A stretch of 64,000 bases of DNA from Streptomyces sp. CB01249 (GCF_001905735.1 NZ_LISW01000006.1:193432-257431); one strand, 5' to 3'. Shown: positions 1-8,977, counted from the first letter of the stretch. Notes: generated by a model from the letters alone, not told the origin. Made by a program: numbers and translations.

Positions 1-461
1 GAGATGAGGACGAAGAGGTCACCGCGCTGGACGTGGGCACCGAAGAGTTCGAAGGCGTTGCCCTTGAACTGCGGGAACGGGTGGTCCTTGGTGGCGTCGG
101 GGTACCACTTCCAGATGGCCTGCTGGAGCGCCAGGGAGAGCCCGATCGCGGTGATCAGCGGGGCGAGCCGGGGGGCGTTGCGCAGGGGCCGGTACGCGAA
201 GCGTTCGGCGGCGACGCTGACGGCGACGGAGCATATGACGCCGCCGATGATCATGAGGGGGACGATAGCGAGGAGGTTGGAGCCGGCCGGCATCCAGAGG
301 TACACGGTGAGAGCTCCGAAGCCTCCGATCATGAAGATCTCGCCGTGGGCGAAGTTGATGAGCTGGATGATTCCGTAGACCATCGTGTAGCCGATCGCGA
401 TGAGTCCGTACATCGCGCCGAGGATGAGTCCATTGGCCAGCTGTTGCGGCAGTTCGTGCAC
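1..461 (-). CDS. livH: Branched-chain amino acid ABC transporter permease (LivH), partial
   Basis: This is the N-terminal 153 residues of a LivH-type inner-membrane permease; the gene runs off the left edge. The protein begins V/M-HELPQQLANGLILGAMYG and continues through several hydrophobic segments, with the family motif QLINFAHGEIFM near residue 33. It would form the channel for leucine, isoleucine or valine uptake together with the binding protein encoded just upstream (558-1790). The GTG start is chosen because a GGAGG lies about 8 nt before it and it gives the usual family N-terminus. A strong hairpin separates it from livK, so it is probably expressed at a lower level than the binding protein. 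Family assignment is secure; substrate is inferred from the family. Confidence 0.9.
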   Translation of the reverse strand, partial: MHELPQQLANGLILGAMYGLIAIGYTMVYGIIQLINFAHGEIFMIGGFGALTVYLWMPAGSNLLAIVPLMIIGGVICSVAVSVAAERFAYRPLRNAPRLAPLITAIGLSLALQQAIWKWYPDATKDHPFPQFKGNAFELFGAHVQRGDLFVLI

Positions 462-494
462 CGCAGGGCCTCCGTGGAGTGGTTCGGATATGGC

Positions 495-529
495 ACCGCG
501 CGGGAGTGCTCGTAGCGCTCCCGCGCGGT
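495..529 (-). terminator. Strong intercistronic hairpin between livK and livH
   Basis: An inverted repeat of about 15 bp (ACCGCGCGGGAG / CTCCCGCGCGGT with a short inner helix and a 3-nt loop) sits between the livK stop and the livH start. There is no T tract. It is best read as a partial terminator or mRNA-stabilising hairpin that lets the binding protein be made in excess over the permease, a common arrangement for ABC importers. Confidence 0.7.
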
Positions 530-557
530 CTGGGGTCGGTCGGGGCGTGCCCGGGAG

Positions 558-1790
558 TTACGGCTTGTAGGCCTCGCTGAGCTTGGAGACCCACTTGCCG
601 CCGTCGACCTGGTAGGCGGTCATCATGGTGTTGGTGGTGTCGCCGAACTCGTCGAAGGAGACCGGACCGGTGACGCCGTCGAACTTGACCTTGCTCATGG
701 CGGCGAGCACCTTGGCGCGGGCGTCGTCGGGGAGCTTGCCGTCGTTCTCGGAGACGGCGAGCTTGACGGCCTCGATGATGGCCCAGGTGGCGTCGTAGGT
801 GCCGCCCCCGTAGGCCTCGTAGGCGTCCTTGTAGCCGGCGGTCTTGTAGTCCGCGATGAACTTCTTGGCGGAGTCGAGCTCCTCGACGGGCTTGCCGACG
901 GAGGTCGCGATGTCGCCCTGGGACTTCTTGTTGAGCTTGATGAAGTCGGCGCTGTACATGCCGTCGCCGCCCATGAGCGGGATCTGGACGCTGTCCTTGA
1001 GCTGCTGGCTCAGGGGTGCGCCGGCGGGGTACTCACCGCCGTAGTAGACGGCCTTGGCGCCGGACTTCTTGACCTTGGTGACGACGGCGTTGAAGTCGCG
1101 GTCGTCGGGGTTGACGTGGTCGGAGCCCACGATCTTGCCGCCGAGGTCGGTGAAGGTCGCCTTGAAGGAGGCGGCGAGACCGGCGCCGTAGGGCTTCTGG
1201 TCGTCGATGAGGTAGACCTGCTTGATCTTCGCGTTGTTGTACAGGTACTTCGCGGCGAAGGCGCCCTGGATCTGGTCCGTGGTGGCGGTGCGGAAGTAGG
1301 TGGCGAAGGGGCGCTTCTTGTCGCCGGTCTTCCAGTTGTCGCCCTGGGTCAGCTCGGTGCCGGTGTTGGCGGGGGAGACCTGGGTGAGGCCGGCGTCGTT
1401 GAGCGGCTTCTGCATCGACTGGGCGACGCCGGAGTTCAGCGGGCCGACGACACCGACGACCTTCTTGTTGTCGATGAACTTCGTGGCGTTCTGCTGGCCG
1501 ACGGAGGGCTGGGCCTGGTCGTCGAGCGGCTGCACCTCGAAGGTGATGCCGGGGACCGTCTTGTCCTTGTTCGCCGTTTTGGCGGCGAGGTCGGCGGAGT
1601 TCTTGATGCCGAGGCCGAGGGCGGAGAGGTCACCGGTGAGCGGTGCGTCGACGCCGATGACGACGGTCGTGTTGCCGCTGCCGCTGTTGCCGTCGCTCTT
1701 GTTGTCGTCGTCGCGCGACCCGCAGGCGGTGAGCGTCAGTGCACCGGTGGTGAGCACTGTGGTGAGGATGAGCAAAGAACGGTGTCGCAC
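558..1790 (-). CDS. livK: Branched-chain amino acid ABC transporter substrate-binding lipoprotein (LivK)
   Basis: A 410-residue extracellular solute-binding protein of the type 1 periplasmic-binding (Peripla_BP_6) family. The N-terminus is a lipoprotein signal: a basic start, a hydrophobic stretch and a lipobox LTAC with the modified cysteine near residue 23, followed by a Ser/Gly/Asp linker. The core begins with VVIGVDAPLTGDLSALG, a typical ligand-binding start. It would sit lipid-anchored on the outer face of the membrane and deliver branched-chain amino acids to LivH. The GTG start has AGGA 7 nt upstream. The gene is preceded by a long non-coding stretch carrying three copies of a 10-mer, suggesting complex regulation. 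Family is secure; exact ligand is inferred. Confidence 0.93.
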   Translation of the reverse strand: MRHRSLLILTTVLTTGALTLTACGSRDDDNKSDGNSGSGNTTVVIGVDAPLTGDLSALGLGIKNSADLAAKTANKDKTVPGITFEVQPLDDQAQPSVGQQNATKFIDNKKVVGVVGPLNSGVAQSMQKPLNDAGLTQVSPANTGTELTQGDNWKTGDKKRPFATYFRTATTDQIQGAFAAKYLYNNAKIKQVYLIDDQKPYGAGLAASFKATFTDLGGKIVGSDHVNPDDRDFNAVVTKVKKSGAKAVYYGGEYPAGAPLSQQLKDSVQIPLMGGDGMYSADFIKLNKKSQGDIATSVGKPVEELDSAKKFIADYKTAGYKDAYEAYGGGTYDATWAIIEAVKLAVSENDGKLPDDARAKVLAAMSKVKFDGVTGPVSFDEFGDTTNTMMTAYQVDGGKWVSKLSEAYKP

Positions 1791-1820
1791 GAAAGGTCCT
1801 TTCCCTGGCGCGGCCTCCTC

Positions 1821-2080
1821 GCTTGAGGTGCCGTGTCGTTCGCCGGGCCGTACTGGGTTGGTACAGGGCCGTGCTTGCAGACGCGCCCGGCGGCGCGGTG
1901 ACTGGCCGTGACTCTAAGGGCAGTGGTGGGGGTCGGGAGGGGTGCCGGCCAAGGATGTGACTGTCTTGTTATGCCCTTGAGCAAGGCTTGAGGTGGCTGG
2001 GCGGACATGTACGGCTTTTTACCGGACCGTGAAGTGACCGCAATGTGAGAACGCGCAGCTCTGCTAAGGGGCTTGAGGTG
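1821..2080 (-). repeat. Three copies of CACCTCAAGC in the livK upstream region
   Basis: The 10-mer GCTTGAGGTG (CACCTCAAGC in livK orientation) occurs exactly at 1821-1830, 1986-1995 and 2071-2080, all in the same orientation. The whole interval 1791-2423 (633 bp) has no credible gene. Besides these repeats it holds the 3' hairpin of the thioesterase gene (2371-2398), and I see nothing else I can support. The copies look like repeated binding sites for a regulator of livK; the protein is not identifiable from sequence. Confidence 0.55.
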
Positions 2081-2370
2081 ATCTTGCTGCTGTCGCCCGG
2101 CGGGGGCCCGGTGCGGGGGTGCGGGGGCATGCCGGAGGGCCCGGTGGCGTCGGGGCCGGGCTGATCGCGTCGCGGAGGGGCGCGCCACCTCGGGCGTTGG
2201 TTACGCTGCGTTACGGTGGTGGGGGTGCGGCGACGCGGTGTGGTGGTGGGGGTGGGTGAGGTGTGGGCAGCTGAGTGGGCCATGGAACGGGGCGTCGGGT
2301 CAAGGGGGTTGACGCCGTGTGCCGCTCAATTTCCTTGATCATGGCGGTGGTTGTGCCCGGATATGCCGCT

Positions 2371-2398
2371 GCCCGGCCGTTTTGGGTCACGGCCGGGC
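2371..2398 (-). terminator. Terminator after the thioesterase gene
   Basis: A perfect 10-bp inverted repeat (GCCCGGCCGT / ACGGCCGGGC) with an 8-nt loop lies 26 nt beyond the stop codon of the minus-strand gene ending at 2424. Confidence 0.75.
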
Positions 2399-2423
2399 AG
2401 GGGTGGTGGAGCGTGGCGCGGGG

Positions 2424-2894
2424 TCAGGACGCTTCGGGTGCGGGGGCCTCGCGCAGCAGGCAGGTGAGGCGCGCGGTGCAGACCCGCTTGCCCTGCTCGT
2501 CGGTGATGGCGATCTCGTACGTGGCGGTGGTGCGTCCCCGGTGCACGGGGGTGGCGGTGCCGGTGACGAGGCCGCTTCGTACCCCTCGGTGATGGGTGCA
2601 GTTCAGGTCGACGCCGACGGCGAACTTGGACGGGCCGCCGTGCAGCATCGATCCGACGGAGCCCAGGGTCTCGGCGAGGACGGCGGAGGCGCCGCCGTGC
2701 AGGAGTCCGTACGGCTGGGTGTTGCCCTCGACCGGCATGGTGCCGACGACGCGCTCGGCGGAGGCTTCGAGGATGCGGACGCCCATGCGCTCGCCGAGGT
2801 GGCCGGCGGAGAAGAGGGCGGGCAGGTCGACGCCGAGCGCGGCGTACTCGTCGATGATCTCCTGGGGGAACGTGGGTGTGGTGTGCTCGCCCAT
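2424..2894 (-). CDS. Hotdog-fold thioesterase, PaaI family
   Basis: A 156-residue single-domain hotdog protein. The motif QPYGLLHGGASAVLAETLGS (about residues 60-79) matches the PaaI/4HBT signature in which HGG starts the hotdog helix and the downstream acidic residue takes part in acyl-CoA thioester hydrolysis. It probably hydrolyses an aryl- or acyl-CoA in the cytoplasm; the substrate cannot be told. It lies 66 nt downstream of the molybdopterin oxidoreductase on the same strand and may be co-transcribed with it. A terminator hairpin follows at 2371-2398. Confidence 0.88.
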   Translation of the reverse strand: MGEHTTPTFPQEIIDEYAALGVDLPALFSAGHLGERMGVRILEASAERVVGTMPVEGNTQPYGLLHGGASAVLAETLGSVGSMLHGGPSKFAVGVDLNCTHHRGVRSGLVTGTATPVHRGRTTATYEIAITDEQGKRVCTARLTCLLREAPAPEAS

Positions 2895-2960
2895 GGGTCC
2901 GCCTTTCGTCTCGGTGCGGTGCTCGTATGCGTCGTTCTTATCAGACGCCTGAGCGGGCGC

Positions 2961-5234
2961 TTAGCTCGCGGGCTCGAAGCGCACCACGACGGACTTGGAG
3001 GCGGGGGTGTTGCTGGTGTCGGCGGTGGAGTCGAGGGGGACCAGCACATTGGTCTCCGGGTAGTACGCGGCGGCGCAGCCCCGGGCGGTGGGGTAGTGGA
3101 CGACGCGGAAGCCGGGGGCGCGGCGCTCCACGCCGTCCTTCCACTCGCTGACGAGGTCGGTGTAGGACCCGTCGGGCAGCCCGAGGGCTTGTGCGTCCTG
3201 CGGGTGTACGAGGACGACGCGGCGGCCGCCCTTGATGCCCCGGTAGCGGTCGTCGAGGCCGTAGATCGTGGTGTTGTACTGGTCGTGGGAGCGCAGGGTC
3301 TGGAGCAGCAGCCGGCCCTCGGGGAGCTCGGGGAACTCGACCGGTGCGGCGGTGAAGTTGGCCTTCCCGGTGGCGGTGGGGAAGCGGCGGGAGTCGCGGG
3401 GGCCGTGCGGGAGGGTGAAGCCGCCGGGGTGGGCGATGCGGGCGTTGAAGTTCTCGAAGCCGGGGACGACGCGGGAGATGCGGTCCCGGATCGTGGCGTA
3501 GTCCTTCTCGAACTCCTCCCAGGGGGTGGCGGATTCGGGGCCGAGGACGGCGCGGGCGAGGCGGGCGACGATGGCGGGTTCGGAGAGCAGGTGCGGGCTC
3601 GCGGGGGTGAGGTTGCCGCGCGAGGCGTGGACCTTGCTCATGGAGTCCTCGACGGTGACGAACTGCTTGCCGCCCGCCTGGACGTCCTTGTCGGTACGGC
3701 CGAGGGTGGGCAGGATCAGCGCGCGGGCGCCGGTGACGGCGTGGGAGCGGTTGAGCTTGGTGGAGACGTGGACGGTGAGGCGCGCGTTGCGCATGGCGGC
3801 CTCGGTGACGTCGGTGTCGGGGGTGGCGGCGACGAAGTTGCCGCCCATCGCGAAGAAGACCTTGGCCTCGCCGTCGCGCAGGGCGCGGATCGCGCGGACC
3901 ACGTCGTAGCCGTGGTGGCGCGGTGAGGTGATCCCGAACTCCTTGTCGAGGGCGTCGAGGAAGGCGGGCGCGGGCCGTTCGAAGATGCCCATGGTGCGGT
4001 CGCCCTGGACGTTGGAGTGGCCGCGCACGGGGCAGACTCCGGCGCCGGGGCGGCCGATGTTGCCGCGCAGCAGGAGGAAGTTGACGACCTCGCGGATGGT
4101 CGGCACGGAGTGCTTGTGCTGGGTGAGGCCCATGGCCCAGCAGACGACGGTGCGCTCCGATTCCAGGACCATCGCGAGGGCCTGCTCGACGGCGGCGCGG
4201 TCGAGTCCGGTCGCGGCGAGCGTCGCGTCCCAGTCCGCCTCGGCCGCGGCGGCGGCGAACTCCTCGTAGCCGTGGGTGTGTTCGGTGACGAACGCCTGGT
4301 CGACGGCGCCCTCGGTCTCCAGGATCAGTTTGTTCAGGAGGCGGAAGAGGGCCTGGTCGCCGCCGATCCGGATCTGGAGGAAGAGGTCGTTCAGCGGGGT
4401 GCCCTTGAGCATGCCCTGCGGGGTCTGCGGGTTCTTGAAGCGTTCGAGGCCGGCCTCGGGCAGCGGGTTGACCGAGATGATCTTCGCGCCGGCCGCCTTG
4501 GCCTGCCCCAGGGCGGAGAGCATCCGGGGGTGGTTGGTGCCGGGGTTCTGCCCGGCGATGATGATCAGGTCGGCGTGGTGCAGGTCCTCCAGGGACACCG
4601 AGCCCTTGCCGACGCCGATCGTCTCGGTGAGCGCGGAGCCCGAGGACTCGTGGCACATGTTGGAGCAGTCCGGCAGGTTGTTGGTGCCGAACTCGCGGGC
4701 GAAGAGCTGGAGGAGGAACGCGGCCTCGTTGCTGGTGCGCCCGGAGGTGTAGAAGACGGCCTCGTCGGGGGAGGCGAGGGCGCCCAGCTCCTCGGCCATG
4801 ATCTCGAAGGCCCGCTCCCAGGTGATGGCCTCGTAGCGGTCGGCGCCCTCGGGCAGGTGGACGGGCTGGGTGACACGGCCCTGCTGGCCGAGCCAGTAGC
4901 CGCTGCGCCCGGCGAGGTCGGAGACGGGGTGCTCGGCGAAGAAGTCCGGGGTGACCCGGCGGAGCGTGGCCTCCTCGGCGACGGCCTTGACGCCGTTCTC
5001 GCAGAACTCGGCGGTGTGCCGCTTGTCGCCCTCGGGCCAGGCGCAGCCGGGGCAGTCGAAGCCGTCCTTCTGGTTGACCTTGAGGAGGGTCTGCGCGGTG
5101 CGGCGCAGGCCCATCTGCTGCTGGGCGACGCGCAGGCTCTGGGCGACGGCGGGCAGCCCGGCGGCGGAGTGCTGGGCCGGTCCGACCCGGGGGGCGTCCT
5201 GGACGGGGTCTCCTGCGGGCGGCTTGCTGGCCAT
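2961..5234 (-). CDS. FdhF/YdeP-type molybdopterin oxidoreductase
   Basis: A 757-residue protein of the formate dehydrogenase-alpha/YdeP group. Near the N-terminus it has cysteines in FDCPGCAWPEG and AEFCENG, the YdeP-type iron-sulfur ligand pattern, and then GRTSNEAAFLLQ and SNMCHESSG, which match molybdopterin-binding segments; MCHES is at the position of the metal-ligand Cys/Sec. The C-terminal part (SHDQYNTTIYGLDDRYRG onward) is the molydopterin dinucleotide-binding domain. The physiological substrate of YdeP relatives is unclear; acid or oxidative-stress roles are proposed in other bacteria. No partner electron-transfer subunit is adjacent. It is divergent from polA, the two starts being 170 bp apart. 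Confidence 0.88.
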   Translation of the reverse strand: MASKPPAGDPVQDAPRVGPAQHSAAGLPAVAQSLRVAQQQMGLRRTAQTLLKVNQKDGFDCPGCAWPEGDKRHTAEFCENGVKAVAEEATLRRVTPDFFAEHPVSDLAGRSGYWLGQQGRVTQPVHLPEGADRYEAITWERAFEIMAEELGALASPDEAVFYTSGRTSNEAAFLLQLFAREFGTNNLPDCSNMCHESSGSALTETIGVGKGSVSLEDLHHADLIIIAGQNPGTNHPRMLSALGQAKAAGAKIISVNPLPEAGLERFKNPQTPQGMLKGTPLNDLFLQIRIGGDQALFRLLNKLILETEGAVDQAFVTEHTHGYEEFAAAAAEADWDATLAATGLDRAAVEQALAMVLESERTVVCWAMGLTQHKHSVPTIREVVNFLLLRGNIGRPGAGVCPVRGHSNVQGDRTMGIFERPAPAFLDALDKEFGITSPRHHGYDVVRAIRALRDGEAKVFFAMGGNFVAATPDTDVTEAAMRNARLTVHVSTKLNRSHAVTGARALILPTLGRTDKDVQAGGKQFVTVEDSMSKVHASRGNLTPASPHLLSEPAIVARLARAVLGPESATPWEEFEKDYATIRDRISRVVPGFENFNARIAHPGGFTLPHGPRDSRRFPTATGKANFTAAPVEFPELPEGRLLLQTLRSHDQYNTTIYGLDDRYRGIKGGRRVVLVHPQDAQALGLPDGSYTDLVSEWKDGVERRAPGFRVVHYPTARGCAAAYYPETNVLVPLDSTADTSNTPASKSVVVRFEPAS

Positions 5235-5375
5235 GGTGCTCCCCTTCGAGCCGGCTGCGGGCCCCCGGGAGGTGTCCCGCGGGTCCGCCGTGTGTGTTTC
5301 CTTCTCCCTGTCGATCCTGGCACGCGTTCCGGGCCGGGTGCCCGGTGAGGCGTCGCGGGCGGTGGCCGGTCCGGA

Positions 5376-5398
5376 TTGTCAGTGGTCCGTGGCAGGAT
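5376..5398 (+). promoter_or_regulatory. Probable DNA-damage (RecA-NDp/PafBC-type) promoter of polA
   Basis: TTGTCAGTGG at 5376-5385 is followed after 7 nt by the -10-like CAGGAT (5393-5398), and the polA GTG starts exactly 6 nt later. This matches the actinobacterial LexA-independent damage promoter (TTGTCAGTGGC, N6, TAGGGT) with one change in the box and two in the -10, and implies leaderless polA mRNA. Confidence 0.72.
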
Positions 5399-5404
5399 CG
5401 GGGT

Positions 5405-8116
5405 GTGGCTGAGACGGCATCGAAGAAGACGGCAGACAACCGACCGCGCCTGCTCCTCATGGACGGGCACTCCCTGGCGTACCGGGCGTTCTTTGCGCTG
5501 CCCGCGGAGAATTTCACGACGGCTGCGGGTCAGCCGACGAACGCGGTGTACGGCTTCATGTCGATGCTCGCGAACACGTTGCGTGACGAGGCGCCGACGC
5601 ACTTCGCGGTGGCGTTCGACGTGTCCCGCAAGACCTGGCGGGCGCAGGAGTTCCCCGAGTACAAGGCGAACCGGTCGAAGACCCCCGACGAGTTCAAGGG
5701 CCAGGTCGAGCTGATCGGCGAGCTGCTGGACGCGATGCACGCGGACCGGTTCGCGGTGGACGGCTTCGAGGCGGACGACGTCATCGCGACGCTGGCGACG
5801 CAGGCCGAGGCGGCCGGTTTCGAGGTCCTGATCGTCACGGGCGACCGCGATTCGTTCCAGCTGATCACGGACAACGTGACCGTGCTGTACCCCACCAAGG
5901 GCGTCTCCGAGCTGACCCGGTTCACCCCGGAGAAGGTCGTGGAGAAGTACGGCCTCACCCCCCGGCAGTATCCGGACTTCGCGGCGCTGCGCGGTGACCC
6001 GTCGGACAACCTTCCGAGCATCCCCAAGGTCGGCGAGAAGACCGCCGCGAAGTGGATCAACCAGTTCGGCTCGTTCGACGAGCTGATCGCGCGGGCCGAC
6101 GAGGTCAAGGGCGTCGCCGGGCAGAATCTGCGCGACCACCTGGACGCGGTGAAGCTGAACCGCGTGCTGACCGAGATGGTGCGGGACGTGGAGCTGCCGA
6201 AGACCCCGGAGGGGCTGGAGCGCGCCCCGTACGACCGCACGGCGGTCACCGGCATCCTCGACATACTGGAGATCCGCAACCCGAGCCTGCGCGAGCGGCT
6301 GCTCGCGGTGGACCCGGGCGCGGCGGAGGCCGAGCCGCCCGCGCCCGCCGCCGGGATCGAGCTGGACGGGGCCGTGCTGTCCACCAGAGAGGTGGGCCCC
6401 TGGCTGGCGGAGCACGGCGCGCAGCCGCTGGGCGTCATGACGGTCGACACCTGGTCGCTCGGGGTGGGCACGGTCACCGAGATCGCGCTCGCCGCCGCCG
6501 ACGGCGCGGCCGCCTGGCTGGACCCGGCGCAGCTGGACGAGGCCGACGAGCAGGCGTTCGCCGCCTGGGTCGCGGACCCGGCCCGGCCCAAGGTCATGCA
6601 CAACGCGAAGAGCGCGATGCGGGTCTTCCCGGAGCACGGCTGGCACCTCGACGGCGTCACGATGGACACCGCCCTCGCCGCGTATCTGGTGAAGCCCGGC
6701 CGCCGCTCGTTCGCGCTGGACGCGCTGGCCGTGGAGTATTTGGGCCGCGAGCTGGCCCCGGCCGCGGCGGCCGACGGCCAGCTGGCGTTCGGCGCCGACG
6801 ACCGGGCGGAGGCCGACGCCCTGATGGCGCAGGCCCGCGCGGTCCTGGATCTCGGTGACGCGTTCACGGAGCGGCTGAAGGAGGTCGGCGCGGCCGAGCT
6901 GCTGCACGACATGGAGCTCCCGACGTCGATCCTGCTCGCCCGCCTGGAGCGGCACGGCATCGCGGCGGACCGGGCCCATCTGGAAGGCATGGAGCAGCAG
7001 TTCGCCGGGGCCGTCCAGCAGGCGGTGAAGGAGGCGCACGCGTCGGTGGGCCGGGAGTTCAACCTCGGTTCGCCCAAGCAGCTCCAGGAGGTCCTGTTCG
7101 GCGAGCTGGGCCTGCCGAAGACCAAGAAGACCAAGACCGGTTACACGACGGACGCGGACGCGCTGGCCTGGCTGGCCGGTCAGACCGAGCACGAGCTGCC
7201 GGTCCTCATGCTCCGCCACCGCGAGCAGGCGAAGCTCCGGGTCACGGTCGAGGGCCTGGTGAAGACGATCGCGGCGGACGGCCGCATCCACACCACGTTC
7301 AACCAGACGGTGGCCGCGACCGGCCGCCTCTCCTCCACCGACCCGAATCTGCAGAACATCCCCGTCCGCACGGACGAGGGCCGGGCGATCCGCCGGGGCT
7401 TCGTCGTCGGCGAGGGCTTCGAGACGCTGATGACGGCCGACTACAGCCAGATCGAACTGCGCGTGATGGCCCACCTCTCCGAGGACGCGGGCCTGATCGA
7501 GGCGTTCACCTCCGGCGAGGACCTGCACACCACGGTCGCCTCGCAGGTCTTCGGGGTCGAGAAGACGGCGGTCGATCCGGAGATGCGGCGCAAGATCAAG
7601 GCGATGAGCTACGGCCTGGCGTACGGGCTGTCCGCCTTCGGTCTCTCCCAGCAGCTGAACATCGAGGCGGGCGAGGCCAGGGTCCTGATGGACACCTACT
7701 TCGAGCGGTTCGGCGGGGTGCGGGACTATCTGCGCCGCGTCGTGGAGGAGGCCCGGGCGACCGGTTACACGGAGACGATCTTCGGCCGCCGCCGCTATCT
7801 CCCCGACCTGAACAGCGACAACCGCCAGCGCCGCGAGACCGCCGAGCGGATGGCGCTCAACGCCCCGATCCAGGGCACCGCCGCCGACATCGTCAAGGTC
7901 GCCATGCTCCACGTCGACCGGGCGCTGACCGAGGCGGAGCTGAAGTCCCGGATGCTGCTCCAGGTGCACGACGAGATCGTGCTGGAGATCGCCGCGGGCG
8001 AGCGGGAGCAGGTCGAGGGCATCCTGCGCCACGAGATGTCCACGGCGGTGCAGTTGCGTGCCCCGCTGGACGTGTCGGTCGGCGTCGGCGGCGACTGGGA
8101 GTCAGCGGCCCACTGA
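5405..8116 (+). CDS. polA: DNA polymerase I
   Basis: A 903-residue family A polymerase for gap filling in repair and Okazaki-fragment maturation. The N-terminal 5'-3' exonuclease domain (about 15-310) includes LLLMDGHSLAYRAFF and GFEADDVIATLA. The polymerase palm carries motif A DYSQIELRVMAHLS (from about residue 679), motif B RKIKAMSYGLAYG and motif C QVHDEIV (about 852). The middle domain is a degenerate 3'-5' exonuclease: the expected DxE reads VDTWS and the ExoII aspartate is missing, so proofreading is probably lost, as in other actinobacterial PolI. GTG at 5405 is chosen over the upstream ATG at 5294 because the damage-type promoter ends 6 nt before it. The 3' end overlaps the convergent DUF4184 gene by 15 bp. 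Confidence 0.97.
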   Translation: MAETASKKTADNRPRLLLMDGHSLAYRAFFALPAENFTTAAGQPTNAVYGFMSMLANTLRDEAPTHFAVAFDVSRKTWRAQEFPEYKANRSKTPDEFKGQVELIGELLDAMHADRFAVDGFEADDVIATLATQAEAAGFEVLIVTGDRDSFQLITDNVTVLYPTKGVSELTRFTPEKVVEKYGLTPRQYPDFAALRGDPSDNLPSIPKVGEKTAAKWINQFGSFDELIARADEVKGVAGQNLRDHLDAVKLNRVLTEMVRDVELPKTPEGLERAPYDRTAVTGILDILEIRNPSLRERLLAVDPGAAEAEPPAPAAGIELDGAVLSTREVGPWLAEHGAQPLGVMTVDTWSLGVGTVTEIALAAADGAAAWLDPAQLDEADEQAFAAWVADPARPKVMHNAKSAMRVFPEHGWHLDGVTMDTALAAYLVKPGRRSFALDALAVEYLGRELAPAAAADGQLAFGADDRAEADALMAQARAVLDLGDAFTERLKEVGAAELLHDMELPTSILLARLERHGIAADRAHLEGMEQQFAGAVQQAVKEAHASVGREFNLGSPKQLQEVLFGELGLPKTKKTKTGYTTDADALAWLAGQTEHELPVLMLRHREQAKLRVTVEGLVKTIAADGRIHTTFNQTVAATGRLSSTDPNLQNIPVRTDEGRAIRRGFVVGEGFETLMTADYSQIELRVMAHLSEDAGLIEAFTSGEDLHTTVASQVFGVEKTAVDPEMRRKIKAMSYGLAYGLSAFGLSQQLNIEAGEARVLMDTYFERFGGVRDYLRRVVEEARATGYTETIFGRRRYLPDLNSDNRQRRETAERMALNAPIQGTAADIVKVAMLHVDRALTEAELKSRMLLQVHDEIVLEIAAGEREQVEGILRHEMSTAVQLRAPLDVSVGVGGDWESAAH

Positions 8117-8977
8117 CCGCGGGTGGCCGGGGTCCGCGGGGGCCCCGGCCGGCTCCGCCTCCCGCCGCGCCGGCGACAGCCGCACCGCCGCCGCGTACAG
8201 CAGGAGCCCCGCCGCGAGACCGGCGCCCGCGCCGAAGCAGGCCGTCGGGATGATGTCCAGCGGCGTATCGATGTGCCCGTGGTACGCGTACCAGCGGGCG
8301 CACCGGTGGGCGGTGCCCAGCACGGCGCACATCCCGATCGAGGTGAACGCCCAGCCCCGGACCCGCGCGGTCAGCACCGGCACCGTGGCGGGCACCGGCC
8401 GGTCCCCGGTCCGCCGCAGCCCCGATGCCGTGAACCAGGCGAGCAGCAGCAGCGCCGGGGCGGACGTGCCGTACTGGACGAGCGTGAAGACGGGGTATCC
8501 GGCCACGCTGCCGTCGAGCCCGGGCACCAGCCGTACGCCCCACCGGTCGTGATGGGTGAAGGCGTCCCACACGACATGGGTGGCGGACCCGATCACCGCC
8601 GACACCACGAACCACGCGGCGTCCCGCGCCCCGAGTCCCCACCGCCCGGGGCCCGTCGGCGCCCCGCCGCCCCGCAGCCAGGCGTGCACCCGCCCCCGCC
8701 ACCGCTCCGGCAGCAGCGCCACCAGCGGGTCGCGCAGCAGCAGCCACAGGCCGAGCGCCAGCGCGGTGATCAGGATGTCCACGGTGACGACACCCCACAC
8801 CGCGTGGGTGACCTCGCCGAACTCCATCGCGCCCGGAATCACCGAGTCCGCGAAGTACGTCAGGTCGGGGGCGAACGAACCGGCGACCAGGGCCGAGGCG
8901 AGCAGCGCACCACGGCCCGTGCCGTCGCGCCGTATCCCCGGGAGCACGGCGGCGGCATGGCTGAGGGTGAAGGGCAT
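8102..8977 (-). CDS. DUF4184 family integral membrane protein
   Basis: A 291-residue multi-pass membrane protein starting MPFTLSHAAAVLP, the signature N-terminus of DUF4184. Conserved polar residues follow in SFAPDLTYF and in THVVWDAFTHHDRWG, where the D/H cluster sits next to membrane segments and resembles metal-dependent membrane hydrolases (YdjM/DUF457-like). Function is unknown; a metal-dependent hydrolase role is only inferred. The start is supported by a -10-like CATACT (minus strand, forward 8984-8989) ending 6 nt before the ATG, suggesting a leaderless transcript. Its last 15 bp overlap the end of polA on the opposite strand. Confidence 0.85.
   Translation of the reverse strand: MPFTLSHAAAVLPGIRRDGTGRGALLASALVAGSFAPDLTYFADSVIPGAMEFGEVTHAVWGVVTVDILITALALGLWLLLRDPLVALLPERWRGRVHAWLRGGGAPTGPGRWGLGARDAAWFVVSAVIGSATHVVWDAFTHHDRWGVRLVPGLDGSVAGYPVFTLVQYGTSAPALLLLAWFTASGLRRTGDRPVPATVPVLTARVRGWAFTSIGMCAVLGTAHRCARWYAYHGHIDTPLDIIPTACFGAGAGLAAGLLLYAAAVRLSPARREAEPAGAPADPGHPRSVGR

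Noticed and set aside
2319..3926. Long plus-strand open frames opposite the thioesterase and oxidoreductase genes
   Set aside because: They are Gly/Val/Glu-rich frames produced by high GC on the antisense strand of well-identified genes, with no family motif.
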